Of a stretch of 64,000 bases of DNA, positions 1 through 12,106 are shown piece after piece; position 1 is the stretch's first letter; every line of letters begins with the position of its first letter. The stretch covers positions 142,349,937 to 142,413,936 of the forward strand of contig OV884011.1 in the NCBI GenBank assembly GCA_930367205.1, given 5' to 3'. The DNA comes from Acanthosoma haemorrhoidale. Taxonomy: Eukaryota > Arthropoda > Insecta > Hemiptera > Acanthosomatidae. The notes under the pieces were generated by a model. It saw only the letters and a program-made list of their open reading frames with translations. It ran no database searches and was not told the DNA's origin. Position numbers and translations under genes: made by a program.

Positions 1-111
1 ATTTAGGTAATAACATATCAGGGTTGAACTGAAGACATGTCCAAACACTTGTCTCGTAATTTTAAATATAAAGCACTTAGTATCTCTTTTACTTTTATTA
101 CAAAAAATATT

Positions 112-301
112 CAATAAAAACTTTTTTACTGTGATAAAATTACAATCTGCCTTATCGGGCAATAAATAGTAGTGATAAATTTTCTCATTTATATACACAA
201 TTTTCATATAGTCGCTCATTCATACAGTATTTACAAACAGCCCAAAGACCTCCCAAATCAACATGGTTGTCACCTCCCTCGCATGTGAAAGAAGAAGCAG
301 A
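112..301 (-). repeat. Family A (jockey-like) 3'-UTR fragment
   Basis: Read on the minus strand, this stretch matches the 3' UTR of the jockey-like element at 53500-56245. It has the short 'ctgggctgt' block, the 'gtaaatactgtatgaatgag' unit and the terminal stretch with 'ggcagattgtaat'. Only the last 190 bp or so of the element is present, so this is a severely 5'-truncated copy or a relic. No target-site duplication was obvious. Confidence 0.75.
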
Positions 302-1622
302 GTTACTTTTACTAGTACATATTTCTGTGTAGTAGAGTTTTGGAAGTGATGTACACTGGTAGGTTTTGGGACTGATAAGTTTATTTATTATTATCCTCTC
401 TTATGCCATTAGTGGTTTGGGATGTACTCATGAAAAAAAGTTTAGTAATAGTATCTTTCTTTTTTATTATTACATCTTTCGTTGCAATAAACAGTTTTTT
501 TTTATCTAATTTAAGTCAGTTTAAATGTCCATGCGTTTTCCCTTCAATTCTATTAATATAATACTTGAAAAGTGTTACAGAGCCTAGTTTCAGTTCCATT
601 ATTCTGGCTTATACCATAAGTCATTGTGATATACATATATATTGAATATTCACTGATTAATGATAATGTGCATACATCAATCTTATGGCTTATGATTCCG
701 CATAACGGATAACCAGCACATTGAGAAGTAAGTTAAATTGTTGAGTTCAATTCTGGCCCTCGATCTCATTAGTGGGTACCCGTACTGAAAAGGGTTTTTG
801 TTGGTGTGAATACCTTTTGTACATTCGTCCTTAATCGAGACAACTATCTTAAATTTTCATTTAAAATGGTATTGTTAATTTTTACTAAGATTAAATGAAA
901 AATTTTAATCAAATAAAGGTACAAAGTCTATGACGACGAATAAATTTCGGTACATAATATTTTTAATAAAAAGAATGGTGAAATCGATTTTAACGGACTC
1001 TATTCAGAAATCGTAGAAGAAATGAAATGAACCCTTGGGCTGTCATTAAAAGGTTAATTGATTGTAGTATGGAGACCGAAGGAAAACACTGTTTAATATC
1101 ATGACAAATGGTTTGTCTCCATGTGATTAATGGCCGACTCGTTCCTCTTGCTGTCTAATGTGAACATTTTGTTTCAGGCATTTTTAGGCTTATAAAAGAA
1201 CCAAAACAGTCCGGAACCAATTTCCTATTGCACACGAACAAAAAGAAGAAAAGTTTTATAACATAAAAGTAATATTGTTTGTACAGTTCTTCCATTCGTT
1301 AATGCCATTCATCGACCCGAGCGACCTCGTATACCATATTTTTCGAACTGATTTAGGTAAAATTCAGCAAATATAAGATTACTTTTCATTTTATTATTCA
1401 TTGCTACTCATAATTATTTGTCCAAAATGCTTGTTTAGCTTTTAGTGAAGGGGGTAAACATTTAAATGTATTGACATTTTCTTGCCTTATAAGAAGTTAT
1501 TGGAAAATGAAATATTAGGGTTAAAGAAATCTAAGGTACCGGAGAAAACAATTTTAATAAATCCAGTCGATAGGATATGAAGAGCTAAATGCTTCCGTGA
1601 AGTTAAGTAGTTTTTGTTTTTT
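302..1622. other. AT-rich DNA, nothing recognised
   Basis: No coding-like frame, repeat copy or RNA gene was recognised here. The short open frames are random-looking, rich in Ile, Tyr, Asn and Lys, with no domain motif. Confidence 0.5.
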
Positions 1623-1741
1623 TTAATATTTATCGATGCAACATATATTCCATTATGTGTAAAATATACTATCACATCAAATTGAATGCAGTACGAAGTC
1701 ATCGGTCTTGTTAACAGCAAGGGGAACATACATACACATGT
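1623..1741 (+). repeat. 119-bp direct repeat, copy 1
   Basis: This stretch recurs almost identically at 3009-3127 in the same orientation, differing at only a handful of positions. Both copies start with 'ttaatatttatcgatgcaac' and end with 'cataca cacatgt'. The function is unknown. The copies are about 1.39 kb apart and may be fragments of an unclassified element or remains of its ends. Confidence 0.8.
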
Positions 1742-2969
1742 ACAATTATTTGGCATACATGAAATATTTGGTCCCCAAATTGCTTCGACACCCGTAATAT
1801 TAACATGTAAATATATATGTAAGTTTCGAATTCAGAAACTTAAAGGAGGTGGAGGTTCTCAGGTTATAAATCGAACACTTGCAGATGTAGTTTAGAACTG
1901 TAATATTAAACATAGTACACATTAGCTAGCGCTACAAATATTACAATAAACAAATAAAACTTATAACTAACCTGAATCAATACAATTGTCGATAATAAGT
2001 GTTGACCATTGTCTTAACGAGAGTACCAATATTCAGGAGGTTATAACTCGGAGCATCTTTGATCCTAGCGAGCTCTGTAGGGACCTAACATATGTGCCGA
2101 AGTTTGGCGGTAACGTTCAAACTTACATATATATATGTAAATTGATTTTTATATACCTCTACTATTTTATTCTTTAGCGGACAATTTATAAAATTTTAGG
2201 AATAGGTAAGTATACAGTTCAGTGTACATATAATTAATTGGTATACAAAAAAATATAAGTTTTAAATAGAATTTTTCGCTAGTAAGGGTGAGAGAGTGCT
2301 TAATAAAAGAAAAAGTCATATTGTATACGTCATTGAACTAGCGTGAGTGTTAGGCTAAATTAGCCGGTATTGTTCCTTACAGTTGAACAAGATGAAAATC
2401 GTTAAACAAAACACAACGTAATGAAACTGTTTTGCTTAAAAGCCCTATTCTTAAGTTTTTTTTTAACATGCTATATATTGGGGTCTCTGATCTCGTTTTC
2501 ATACTTTTGATCCCTTTAGGATTCAACAGAAATCCTTTAAACTTCACGTGGTTATATAATTTGAACTTAAAACTCATTGTTTTCCCTCACAATTTTATAG
2601 CTCTATACATTTTTTAGGGAATAAAACACCTTATGTCTCTTTTCGGCTTTATTGATTTTCGACGGGCCGGACGTCGTCTGAAAGCTGAGACTACAACACT
2701 TTAAACTATCAACAACTGCCTTTTGTTGTTTAAATCGATCATAAGCGGTCCAATAATGAACAAACTCAAGAACTAGATCATGGAGTACGAGATCCTGTTG
2801 TTCTCTACGTTTCTATTTTGTTAATTAAAATAAAAAAATTACATCTTCGTATTTGTAAAATACTGAATTAATGACCTGAGAAATATTTTGGACCCCGGAC
2901 TTACACTTCGAGTTAACCTACATCATGCCATGTGGTAACATAAAACATATTATGTGTAATAACAGCTGT

Positions 2970-2974
<5 letters not shown>
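1742..2974. other. Interval between the 119-bp repeats
   Basis: AT-rich, without any recognisable coding domain. It is bounded by two 119-bp direct repeats, so it could be the inside of a small element, but I see no inverted ends or protein motif that would support this. Confidence 0.4.

Positions 2975-3000
<26 letters not shown>
2975..3000. repeat. (TA)n microsatellite
   Basis: A pure TA dinucleotide run directly upstream of the second 119-bp repeat. Likely to vary in length between individuals. Confidence 0.95.
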
Positions 3001-3008
3001 TGTTTTGT

Positions 3009-3127
3009 TTAATATTTATCGATGCAACATATATTCCTTTATGGGTAAAATATACTATCACTGCAAATTGAATGCAGTACGAAGTCACCGGTCTTGTTAA
3101 CAGCAAGGGGAACATACATACACATGT
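3009..3127 (+). repeat. 119-bp direct repeat, copy 2
   Basis: Second copy of the repeat at 1623-1741, same orientation and same length with a few substitutions. It sits right after the (TA)n microsatellite. Confidence 0.8.
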
Positions 3128-4140
3128 TATTTGTTATATGTTGTATATTTGTTAAGTTATTTTTTCTTAAACACCATTGTAGTGAACTGCCCGTGTAGGA
3201 AATGAGAATCTCGCTCATGTAACTGAAAGTAGTTAGCCCCTAGAGAAACAGAGACAGTGCTTCTAAACACCAGAGGAGGGACGCTAAAACGATTTCCAAA
3301 TGGAAAGGGTCCGTGTTTTATTGCAAAAGTTGAATCCGAACAAAGGAGAATGTTTCAGTAGCACATTAATTCAACAGTTCCTGTATTATTGTTCTCTAAT
3401 GAATAGGCTCTACTTGAGACGTGTGGTTCATATCACCGATACCTATTCTGGAATAATTAACATGTTCATATCCATTGGCGAGGTCAGACGGGGTGGTCTT
3501 TTCTGAAAACACGTACAAAGAAATTTTCGGTCAACATGTTACAATTGGCCAATAATTTTAAGTGTACTTTTAGCAATTCGGCTGAATACGCTGATAAACT
3601 TTGTGTTTAAATGTAATTATAGAAAATATCGAAAACAACGTCTACAATACAAGGCGATTTCCAACAAATATATCTACTTATGTCTCATTTCACGAGCTTA
3701 TATGATCTTGTCGTTTAAATCTACTGAAAGGATATAATTTATTGTGTAATGCTGTTTAACCTTTTTTCAATGCTGTAACACAGAGGGGACAAAAGTATAT
3801 TTGGCAATGAGTCAATCTCCACTACATCTCTACACCGGTCTCTCAACCAGGTAACAAACTTCTATTACTGATTCCATTGATGGTATCAATAAGATATTCT
3901 ATAGCTTGAGATTCTTGTTTTCATTGACCGTAGTTGAGGTTGTTGATAATCCTTAGTGTTTTAATGAATATATAATATAAAAGAAAAAAAAAATGATTGT
4001 TTTGGGACCATGTCCCCTATGATTTTTAATTTCAATAACAGTGCGCAAATAAATAACTACAGCTCTGCCCAACAAAAAAGGTAATAACATAATATTAAAA
4101 ATCTAAAACGCATAGATTAAATTAAAAAATATCATTGAAG
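3128..4140. other. AT-rich DNA, nothing recognised
   Basis: No coding motif, repeat copy or RNA gene was seen. The 68-residue open frame beginning at 3300 has no recognisable domain and I do not regard it as a gene. Confidence 0.45.
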
Positions 4141-5132
4141 CCAGAATACGAGCCAGTGGAGGCTAACCAAGATCTCGAGAGCCACAGACGCTCAGGACAT
4201 GATTAGAGAAACTGGCCATTGCCAGGACTCCCACTTTCATGCATTTATAACAAGTCACGAGGCCAATGCCGTTTCAGTCTGCGAGGTGGATTATAAGGAT
4301 GAGTGGTGCAGTGCAATGACGGCGCTACGGGGTTAGGGTGGTTAAAAAGGCTACTATGGAATTTCATAAACTTGGAAAGGATGAGTTCAAGAATGTAGGG
4401 TATATTAAGACCCTTATGAAAGGTTTCGTTACTGACGTAATAAATTACTACGTCATTTACTAGGGCATTTACTATTGTTATACAATTGTTATACGCTTAA
4501 TGTTCCACTTTTTTGCTGTCCCCCATAGCTCTATTCCGTATGTCCAGATTGGCTCAGGTATAACTTTGTAGATTAGTAATTTATTTTCTATTGAGAGATG
4601 GGATGTCCTTTGAAGTAGTCTGTACAGTTGTCCAAAGTGTCTGTTTAGTTCTTGTCTTTTTAGCCTCGTACTTAGGTTCCAGGTCAGTCGTTTGTCTTGG
4701 ATACAGGGAGAGGAATAGAATTAAAATAAACTAGTGGACAAGATTTTCGGCAGAAGGTGAAGGTAATGTGTGAAAATTTTGCTTCATTAATTTTGATCCA
4801 CTATTGGTTGCACCAATACTCGATCTCGTCAAGGTGTTTTTGAAGGTTATGGGATGCCATGTCGAGGTCTGGGTGGGATGACCAGACTGCAGTGTCATCT
4901 GCAATTGTGGCCTAGAAGGTATTGGGAGTAGAGGGGACATCAGCGGTGTATAGGTTATAATGGACGGTACCCAGGACACTGCTCTGTGGAACTCCTGCAC
5001 TTATGGGATAGTAGTTAGAGTATTCTAAACCACAGCGGACTTGGAAGACGCAGTTTGAAAGGTAGGACTGTAGGATTAGGAAAAGGGCCTGTGGTAAATA
5101 TCTTTTGAGCTTCTAGAGCAAACCTGCGTGCC
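4141..5132 (-). pseudogene. Decayed family A jockey-like pol copy
   Basis: Read on the minus strand this is the C-terminal reverse-transcriptase part plus the start of the 3' UTR of the same family as the element at 53500-56245, covering roughly its 54950-55985. The frame is broken many times. A 89-residue open piece (4731-5000) reads the region around reverse-transcriptase motifs B and C out of frame. Around 4330-4370 the copy keeps an unduplicated version of the C-terminal His-Pro-Asn-Pro stretch, useful for judging the frameshift in the main copy. It is truncated at both ends: the last 250 bp of the 3' UTR is missing, and the 5' end stops abruptly at about 5132 next to a tRNA-like sequence. 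Confidence 0.85.
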
Positions 5133-5148
5133 TAATATAAAAAATACG

Positions 5149-5222
5149 TGCTGACGGTGAGATTCAAACTCACGGAATTTACACCAAAGTCGTTGACGGT
5201 GCCAGTCGGCTAAAACTACCTT
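5149..5222 (-). repeat. tRNA-like sequence (SINE head or tRNA pseudogene)
   Basis: On the minus strand there is an A-box-like stretch ('tagccgactggc') followed about 40 nt later by a good B-box-like stretch ('gagtttgaatctcac') and a 3' acceptor-like half. The 5' acceptor half does not pair properly, so this is not a functional tRNA. It lies 16 bp from the 5' end of the decayed jockey copy. A tRNA-derived SINE fragment is the best guess. Not tested by any folding program. Confidence 0.35.
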
Positions 5223-7731
5223 ACTATCGTTATTGTCTACTGCGTGTCCTTATTTAGAATCCACGAGAACCACGAGCAGGGACTGGCCAATATGGCGGAC
5301 TTCTCTGTGTGTTGCAATCTAAAGCACACACTGAGGGAGTATGTTATGTAAATACTCACTTACTGAGGGCTCCCTCGTGAATAGCTCACATAAGTTGCCA
5401 GTTGAGATAGTTATAAAAATTAATAAGAGTCTATTAACTGTTGTAATTGTTGTTAATATGAAGAGCTGAAATAGACCAGTGTTATAATGATAGCGCATGC
5501 GCAGAAAATTAAAAATAATAAATTAAATAAATAAAAATCAGTGTTTTATTTTTTTAAATGTTTCAAGTATGGGTTTATTGACATAACAGACAAAAATGGT
5601 AGTAATCGTAGACAGTAAAAAATTCAATTAAATAATGTGACAACAATTGTAAAAAATAATTCGAAGATCCTGGGTTAGAAAGCGTTTGTCTGAGTGGTCT
5701 AGGTGGGTTTTAAATTGCCTAAACATATAGCCACCATACACATGTTATATGGAAAGGAAAATCACCCCAGTTTAGAAAGACTGGATATTATGCCCTGAGA
5801 TTAGACTGAGTGTTAATAAGACTGGATAGTTCGGGAACGATATGGACCAAGAAGACATTGTTTACGGAGGGAGGGGAAGAGCAACTTTAACTTGGCTTTG
5901 AGATGTGATGCATGAGCACGCAGACTTTCATGTACATATCTAACTAAAAAACAGTTCATGATTCGCTTTAACCTGCTCTACCGAAAGCCCTACCGAAGAA
6001 CCACACATCCTCGGTTAAAGATTCGATTAAAATCTGCAATTTTGACATCGCTCGCTATTTCCAGAATGAACGAGCTAGTTTGCTTTGAAATCGTGCATTT
6101 TGAACCGAACCGTATCCTGGAGCCGTAACGGCAGGAAATTGAACTTTTTCCCCTACATTTCAAATATTATTTTTATTCAAATTTTTTAAATCCGTTTAAA
6201 AAAAACAAAAAAACTAAAGAGTAAATAAAAAAGCACTTTTTAACATTGATTTAACATTACTTAATTACAAGCAAATGGCACCATGAGTTCCACTAGTGTT
6301 AAGATAAGAGCTATTCTAATTTTTCATATCTAGAAATTATTTACTGGCACGGAGAGAAGAAGGGGGACTTTGAGAACAATAACTCGGCAAAGCCGTAAAC
6401 CCCGGGGCAGTGATGACTTAGGGCCTTGACTGTGAAGTGACCTGTTGGCACCGATAAGGCTCTCGTCATACCCTGAAGACTGATAAGAAGCGCTACTAAT
6501 TTTCTTCTCCAGACTTCTCCAGCAGTTATCTCCAACACTCCTTGCCTCCAGTACCAGGCCTCCTCTCGGCCATCCGTCTCGTCCTTGATTTACTGGAACC
6601 ACTCTTTTCTCCTTAGACTCGCTACTCTCTCCATCCCCTTCTCCACTACCAACGCCCTCTCTAAGGACCTACATTTACCGGAGTCAGTTTTCACGTCGAA
6701 TTAACACCCGACCACCAGAGCTCTCTCTTGCGGAAAAACACCGCTTTATAGGTCCCACTTTTCTCGACTTCTAGCCCACAAATGGTTTATGGACCAAGTA
6801 GGAGTACAATCTTCCCCACTTCAGAGGTCAGCAATCATTATTTACTATCAACAATTGATAAATATACACTCTATGTGGTATAATGTTTTATGTTTTTTTT
6901 TAAATTTTTTGATATTATACAATATTCTCACTTCATATCATATATTTTGAACACAATTTTATCGCCTCTTAAGGTACTTTAGCCGCCGAAAGGGCACCAA
7001 GTACAAAAGAAATAATGATAGACCATATGGAGCGTATATTTATTGCTAGATTCATTAACATCTCATTGAAAAAAATAGACAGAAGATAATTTTTTTTTTT
7101 TAAATAAATAATAAAAACGAAAAAAAATTAAACCTTTGGTTTTAAATAGAATAATCTACATTTCTAAGGCAATATAAGGTTTCTTCTTTACATCAAAAGA
7201 TTATTTCACTCAATATTTTTTATTATTAAATAAAATATTCACAACAGTAGAAATATAATTATTGAAATGTAATTCTAAAGAATTGAACACATGGGAAGAA
7301 ATGGCGAGGAACTAATAAGGCGAAGAAGAAACTGCATACGCAGATGAAATAAATATGATACTCTAATATTTGATTATTCTAAACATTTACCATAAAATTT
7401 AGATATTTAAATAGTACAAAGATGGTTTCAAACCTTAAGTGTTTTAATGTTGATGACCTATAAACATTAAATAAGTTAAAAAATAATATTATAAAATACT
7501 TCTGTCACTACTTTCATAAAACGTTTAGTCACTAAACATTATTTATGCTGATTTCGATAGGAAAACGATCTATAGGAATATGGTTATACTTTTTTTTTTT
7601 TTTCGTGCGGTTGGTACATGTTTTCCTGGTAATTAAAGTACTCTATTAAAATGATGATCGTTTTTTCTGAAATATCCGATATTGTATAAATTTCTAAGAC
7701 ACGTTTTAATACTGATGTTACAATTTAACTG
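5223..7731. other. Long interval without recognised genes
   Basis: Mostly AT-rich. A block at about 6335-6840 is noticeably richer in G and C and has open frames on the minus strand of up to 90 residues, but they show no motif I recognise. It could be a piece of an old mobile element (for example an LTR) or a diverged exon. Nothing else stands out. Confidence 0.4.
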
Positions 7732-7822
7732 TTGGAATTAAACTGTCAGGTGACCTTCCATTTTGTAATATTGACGTTATTTGGTAACCTTTCTCGTTTG
7801 TAAAGGTTTTATCATATCAAAT
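7732..7822 (+). repeat. 91-bp direct repeat shared with the mariner at 8172
   Basis: Nearly identical, same orientation, to 8206-8296, which lies inside the deleted mariner element just after its left inverted repeat. Both begin 'ttggaattaaactgtcaggt'. This upstream copy has no inverted repeat beside it, so it is either a mariner fragment or an independent repeat in which the mariner end lies. Confidence 0.8.
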
Positions 7823-8171
7823 TCGAAAACTGACAAGCGGTTAGCTTAATTAGCTGGTTTAAAGGTTAGTCAATTTAAATAGCTGGCACATATTTAAATT
7901 AGTGTTTTGCAGCATTGATAACAAAAAAAAATCCGTTATACTTATATAAATAACAAAAGCATTTGGTGTAGACAAAATGGGTTATATACTTGCTAATCAC
8001 TCGTCTAGTCTGCTTCTACCCTCCTTCGAATGCATCTGCGTGAATTGTAAAAATTTTGATTAATAAAGGGGTTTTGAAAAAAAAAGAAAAAAGTCTAGTC
8101 TGCATGGGAATTACGAAGATATTTCGTTGGAATATCGCGAAATAAAACATTTTGTGCTAATTTAAGATGTA

Positions 8172-8671
8172 CGAGTTTGATCAAAAAGTAACAAGAATTT
8201 TATTATTGGAATTAAACTGTCAGGTGACCTTCCATTTGGTAATATTGGCGTTATTTGGTAACCTTTCTTGTTTGTAAAGGTTGTATCATATCAAATGCTT
8301 TTTTCGATTTCGATGGCATAGTGAGGTGTGACACTGATTGTTCGTAATTTTTTAGCAGAAATCAACACCGTTGTGTTACCTCAGACACCGTATTCGCCGT
8401 ACATGACTCCCTGCGACTTCTTTTTATCCCCGAAGTTGAAAAAACCTTGAAAGGACGACGATTGATGAGCTAAAAGAAGAACAGCTAAAGGCGCTATGAG
8501 CTATATTGAAAAGTGAGTTTCAAAAGCGCTTCAAAGATTGGGGTAAAGCATTGGTACAAGTGTATTATATCTGAGTGGCATAACTTAGAAGGAGACAAGA
8601 TTGCTATCGACGAATAAATAAAAAAATTTAAAGATAAATCAAAATTCTTGTTACTTTTTGATCAAACCTCG
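8172..8671 (+). mobile_element. Internally deleted mariner-like DNA transposon
   Basis: The ends are inverted repeats of about 30 bp. The left starts 'cgagtttgatcaaaaagtaa' and the right, read in reverse, is 'cgaggtttgatcaaaaagta', differing by one missing G. Both are flanked by TA (8170-8171 and 8672-8673), the expected mariner target duplication. The element is about 500 bp, against roughly 1.3 kb for autonomous mariners, so most of the transposase is deleted and only the C-terminal part remains. It is non-autonomous by itself. The 91 bp after the left repeat also occurs at 7732-7822. Confidence 0.9.
8340..8617 (+). pseudogene. Mariner transposase C-terminal remnant
   Basis: A broken reading frame inside the mariner. 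One segment encodes a run like T-P-Y-S-P-Y-M-T-P-C-D-F-F-L, followed by a Lys-rich stretch and Leu-Lys-Gly-Arg-Arg. This matches the end of mariner transposases around the third catalytic aspartate of the D,D34D triad, which is still present. Frame changes and stops follow, but further family-like C-terminal residues (a Phe-Gln-Lys-Arg-Phe-Lys-Asp-Trp-like run, then Glu-Gly-Asp-Lys-Ile) can be read before the right inverted repeat. The first two catalytic aspartates are gone, so no active enzyme can be made. Confidence 0.85.
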
Positions 8672-8673
8672 TA

Positions 8674-10206
8674 TATACCATCGTATACTTCGTAAGTATT
8701 GACAAATCTTAGGATGTCACACGACACAAAACCAACTAACCAGGTACAATCGTACTTTAACGACTAATATCGGGACATGCTCAGTATAAAAAGAGGCTAT
8801 CTTAAAAAGTATAAATCGACAACGTTTTTCGTGTTAAGTTTGCTTATACAAACACGCACGGTCACATAGCCTCAAATAGATCATTATCGTGGTGGATTCC
8901 TGCTCCCATTCTTAAGTTTCAGTTGCACGAATCCAACTACATTAATATAAGTATTTTTTTGTTCATTATTTATTTAGGATATCACACGCAACACTTACAA
9001 GGATATCGTCCTTATATATCCTGTTTTGTATGTAATTTATTTTATCAGAGTCATAGCTCGTGTTTCCTCATCTGTATATTTTATTGCAAGGTTTACAATA
9101 ATCGGTAGAAAACTACTATGATCAGTTTGCTGGTTAAAACAAAAAATATTGCACGAGAGTATTGATTTGTTCTGTTACTATACTGCAGGTTTGGTTTGCT
9201 AGTTAAACTAATACGTAAATCGTATTTTAAGTGTAGTAGCCATTTATAAAGTATAATCTGGTTCATAAAAACGCATCAGGCACAGCATTATATTTAATCA
9301 CGAGCACTAATATTCATAAGAGAGAATTAAACTTTTTTGATGATGCTAACCTATATTTGGTTTTTATAACACATCATAATTATAGTCCAGAGATTATATT
9401 CACGATTGTTTTGTATATGATTATTCCCTGTTCTTTTTGACACTGCCTATATTGAGTCAAAAAATAACAATGGAATATTATCCTAAACATGATATAAAAT
9501 ATGTATAGGTGAGGTTGGTTAAAAGAAACATGTTCGACAAGGCAATTCAGTATAATACAAAAGGTTACGAATTCACGGCTCTTGTTGAGCTGTGCCAAAG
9601 GAATATGAATTGACTACATATTTAAAAGGCCAATTGGACCAGAAATTTCAGGTATATTGGTTATTTTGTTAAATTAATATCCAGTGTTATATACAATATT
9701 TGTATAATAATTTGTAATAATGACACAATAGCTATAATAGAGCCTAACTACTCCTAGGAGCCTAATTTTCATAACAGAAACGTAAGATATACATTCACGA
9801 TTCTTTAAATGAAGACATATTCCGATAACGAGAGAATGTGTGCTACCACGAGTTAAATAATAACCCATATAAATAAATAAAAATGAAATATAATCAGGAA
9901 TATCTGAAGCAGTCTCTATGCGAAGAATAGCACGAGAATCACAAAGACAATAAACATTCTTCAAACAACCTTTAACTTCCTAAATTGAAAAAAAAACTTT
10001 TGAATCGAAACCTCTCAACAGAAAAGAATTTATGAGTGCCTCTTTCACTAACCAGTAACTAACTTTTCCCTGTTGAGGAGTATCTACAGCCTCAGCTGCG
10101 AAAGAGAATAGTTAGATATTGCCTAATATTGCCTTGTTCTTATGTTACCAATGCCTTACATAACATTTTGTTTAAACTGATTTGCCTATGTTAAGTACTA
10201 GCCTGA
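8674..10206. other. AT-rich DNA, nothing recognised
   Basis: Only low-complexity-like short open frames. No domain, repeat copy or RNA gene was recognised. Confidence 0.45.
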
Positions 10207-11374
10207 GACTTGTTTTTTTTTTTTTTTACAACAATCTTTATTGAGATAAAATTACAATTTTATTGGGCAATAAGTAACTGCGGTCCATGTTTTCATTTAG
10301 ACCATATTTGATATAATTGATATAATTCCTTTATTGTGCAATAATTACAATCTGCCTTTTATAAGGCAATAAGTAATTAAGATATATGCTCTCATTCATA
10401 CAATATTTACAGTTCATCATTCACTCGCTCATTCATACAATAGGGTTTAGACCATATTTACAGTTATTTATTCACTAGCTCACTCATACAGTAATTACTC
10501 CCCACAGACCACAGCCCAGAGACCTCCCAAACCAACATCGTTGTAACCTCCCTCGCTTGAGGAAGAGGCAGTTAAGTTTTGGGAAGTCCCCCCCGCTCCG
10601 TCCATCTGCCCCGTCACCGGATTCGAGCCAGTGGAGACTGACCAAGAGCGCGAGAGCCACAGACACCCACGACAAGATTAGAGAAACTGGCTATTGTCTA
10701 GAATCACACTGTCACGTATTTATAGCAGGTCACAAGGCCACTGCTGCTTTAGTTTCCGAGGAGGAATGTGTGGCGCAGTGTAATAATGACTGTGCTAGGA
10801 GATAGGGTGGTTGAATATGTTTCGATAGAGTTTCATGATCTCGGAAGGAATGAGTATATGTATATAGGTTCTATTAGGATCGTTTTGCTCCTGACATAAT
10901 AATGAACATTAACTGTTGTTCTCAGGAATTGAAAGGATTGTTTACTCTTGATGCTCGCCTTTTATGCTGTCTCCCATAGTTAAATACTGCATGTCCAGAT
11001 TGGCTTGAGTATAACTTTGTAAAGTAGTAATTTATATTCTATTAAGAGATGGGATGTCCTTCGAAGTAGTGTGTACCGTTGTCCCAACGTCCGTTTAGTT
11101 CTTATCTTTTTAGCCTCGTGTGTGGGTTCCATGTCAGCCTTCTGTCGAGATGAAAGCGGCAGTAAGGACTAGCGGCAGAGGGTAAAGGTAATGTGGGAAC
11201 ATTTCGCTTCATTAATTATGACCCGCTATTGGTTGCAACTATACTCGATCTCATTAAGGTGTTTTTGAAGGGTGTTGTATCGGGGTCTAGGTGGGATTAC
11301 AGAACCGCAGTGTCATCTGCGAATGTTGCTAAAAAGGTATTGGGGGTAGAGGGGGCATCATAAGTGTATAGGAT
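10207..11374 (-). pseudogene. Decayed family A jockey-like copy with poly(A) end
   Basis: On the plus strand the copy starts with a T run of about 15 at 10211, which is the poly(A) tail of a minus-strand element. It then follows the family A 3' UTR backwards, and from about 10800 the C-terminal reverse-transcriptase region, ending near 11374 at a point equal to about 55130 of the main copy. The frame is broken throughout. A second, younger family A 3' fragment is nested in its 3' UTR at 10310-10445. The His-Pro region near 10800-10830 has only one copy of the 11-bp unit that is doubled in the main copy. Confidence 0.88.
10310..10445 (-). mobile_element. Nested family A 3' fragment with 14-bp target-site duplication
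   Basis: A 136-bp, severely 5'-truncated family A 3' end lies inside the older copy at 10207-11374 in the same orientation. It is bounded by a perfect 14-bp direct repeat, 'tttagaccatattt', at 10296-10309 and 10446-10459, typical of target-primed reverse transcription. This accounts for the apparent duplication of the 3'-UTR motifs in this copy and shows that the family was active after the host copy was already in place. Confidence 0.85.
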
Positions 11375-11610
11375 ATATAATCGAGGAGCAAAGTAGAATA
11401 AGGGTGCACAATAATTTTACTGAACTTTTTACTAAAGCCTTCTTTTATGCTTCGGGATTCTCCTTTACTTGATATAAAACAATCAACAGAACAGTCAACA
11501 TTAAAAGATACCTAATATTTACCGAGGGTAAATTATTTTCAATAAACCGAATATTTAGGTTATTTGAACTTTACTACTTATTATTGTATTTACTCCGATT
11601 CTTTTTGCAT

Positions 11611-11825
11611 GCAAGGAGGTGACAACCATGCGGATTAGGGATGTCTCCTGGCTGTAAATACTGTATGAATGAGCTAGTGAATGAAGAATTGTAAATCCGG
11701 TATGGATGAGAAAATTTATCACAATTACTATAATTACTAGGTATACATTTATTGTAATTAATATAGGTACAATTAATAGCCCAATGTGGAAGATTATAAT
11801 TTTACCATAATAAGGATTTTTGATA
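11611..11825 (+). repeat. Family A 3'-UTR fragment, plus strand
   Basis: Starts with the conserved 'ggaggtgacaaccatg' block and continues through the 'gtaaatactgtatgaatgag' unit toward the family A 3' end, diverging near 11800. It is in opposite orientation to the copy ending 240 bp upstream, so the two could pair if transcribed together. Confidence 0.75.
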
Positions 11826-12106
11826 TGATTTTATCGCTATAGCCAGCTATTTGTGAGTATATTTGTTATTTATCTTGATGATTCTCAAGGGTTCAACTAC
11901 TTTACGACTGCAAAAAACTCTGACAATACACGGTAGTCCATAATTGCAATCAGGGATATCTTTTATTACATATTTGGAACATAAAGCAAAAGTGAAGCAT
12001 ATTTCCAATCGATAAAAACCATGAATCAGTACGTTGCTCATAGTGAAATACTCAACACCAGATTCATAATTGCAAAATAAATTAAAATTGGTTCAATCAA
12101 CTTACC

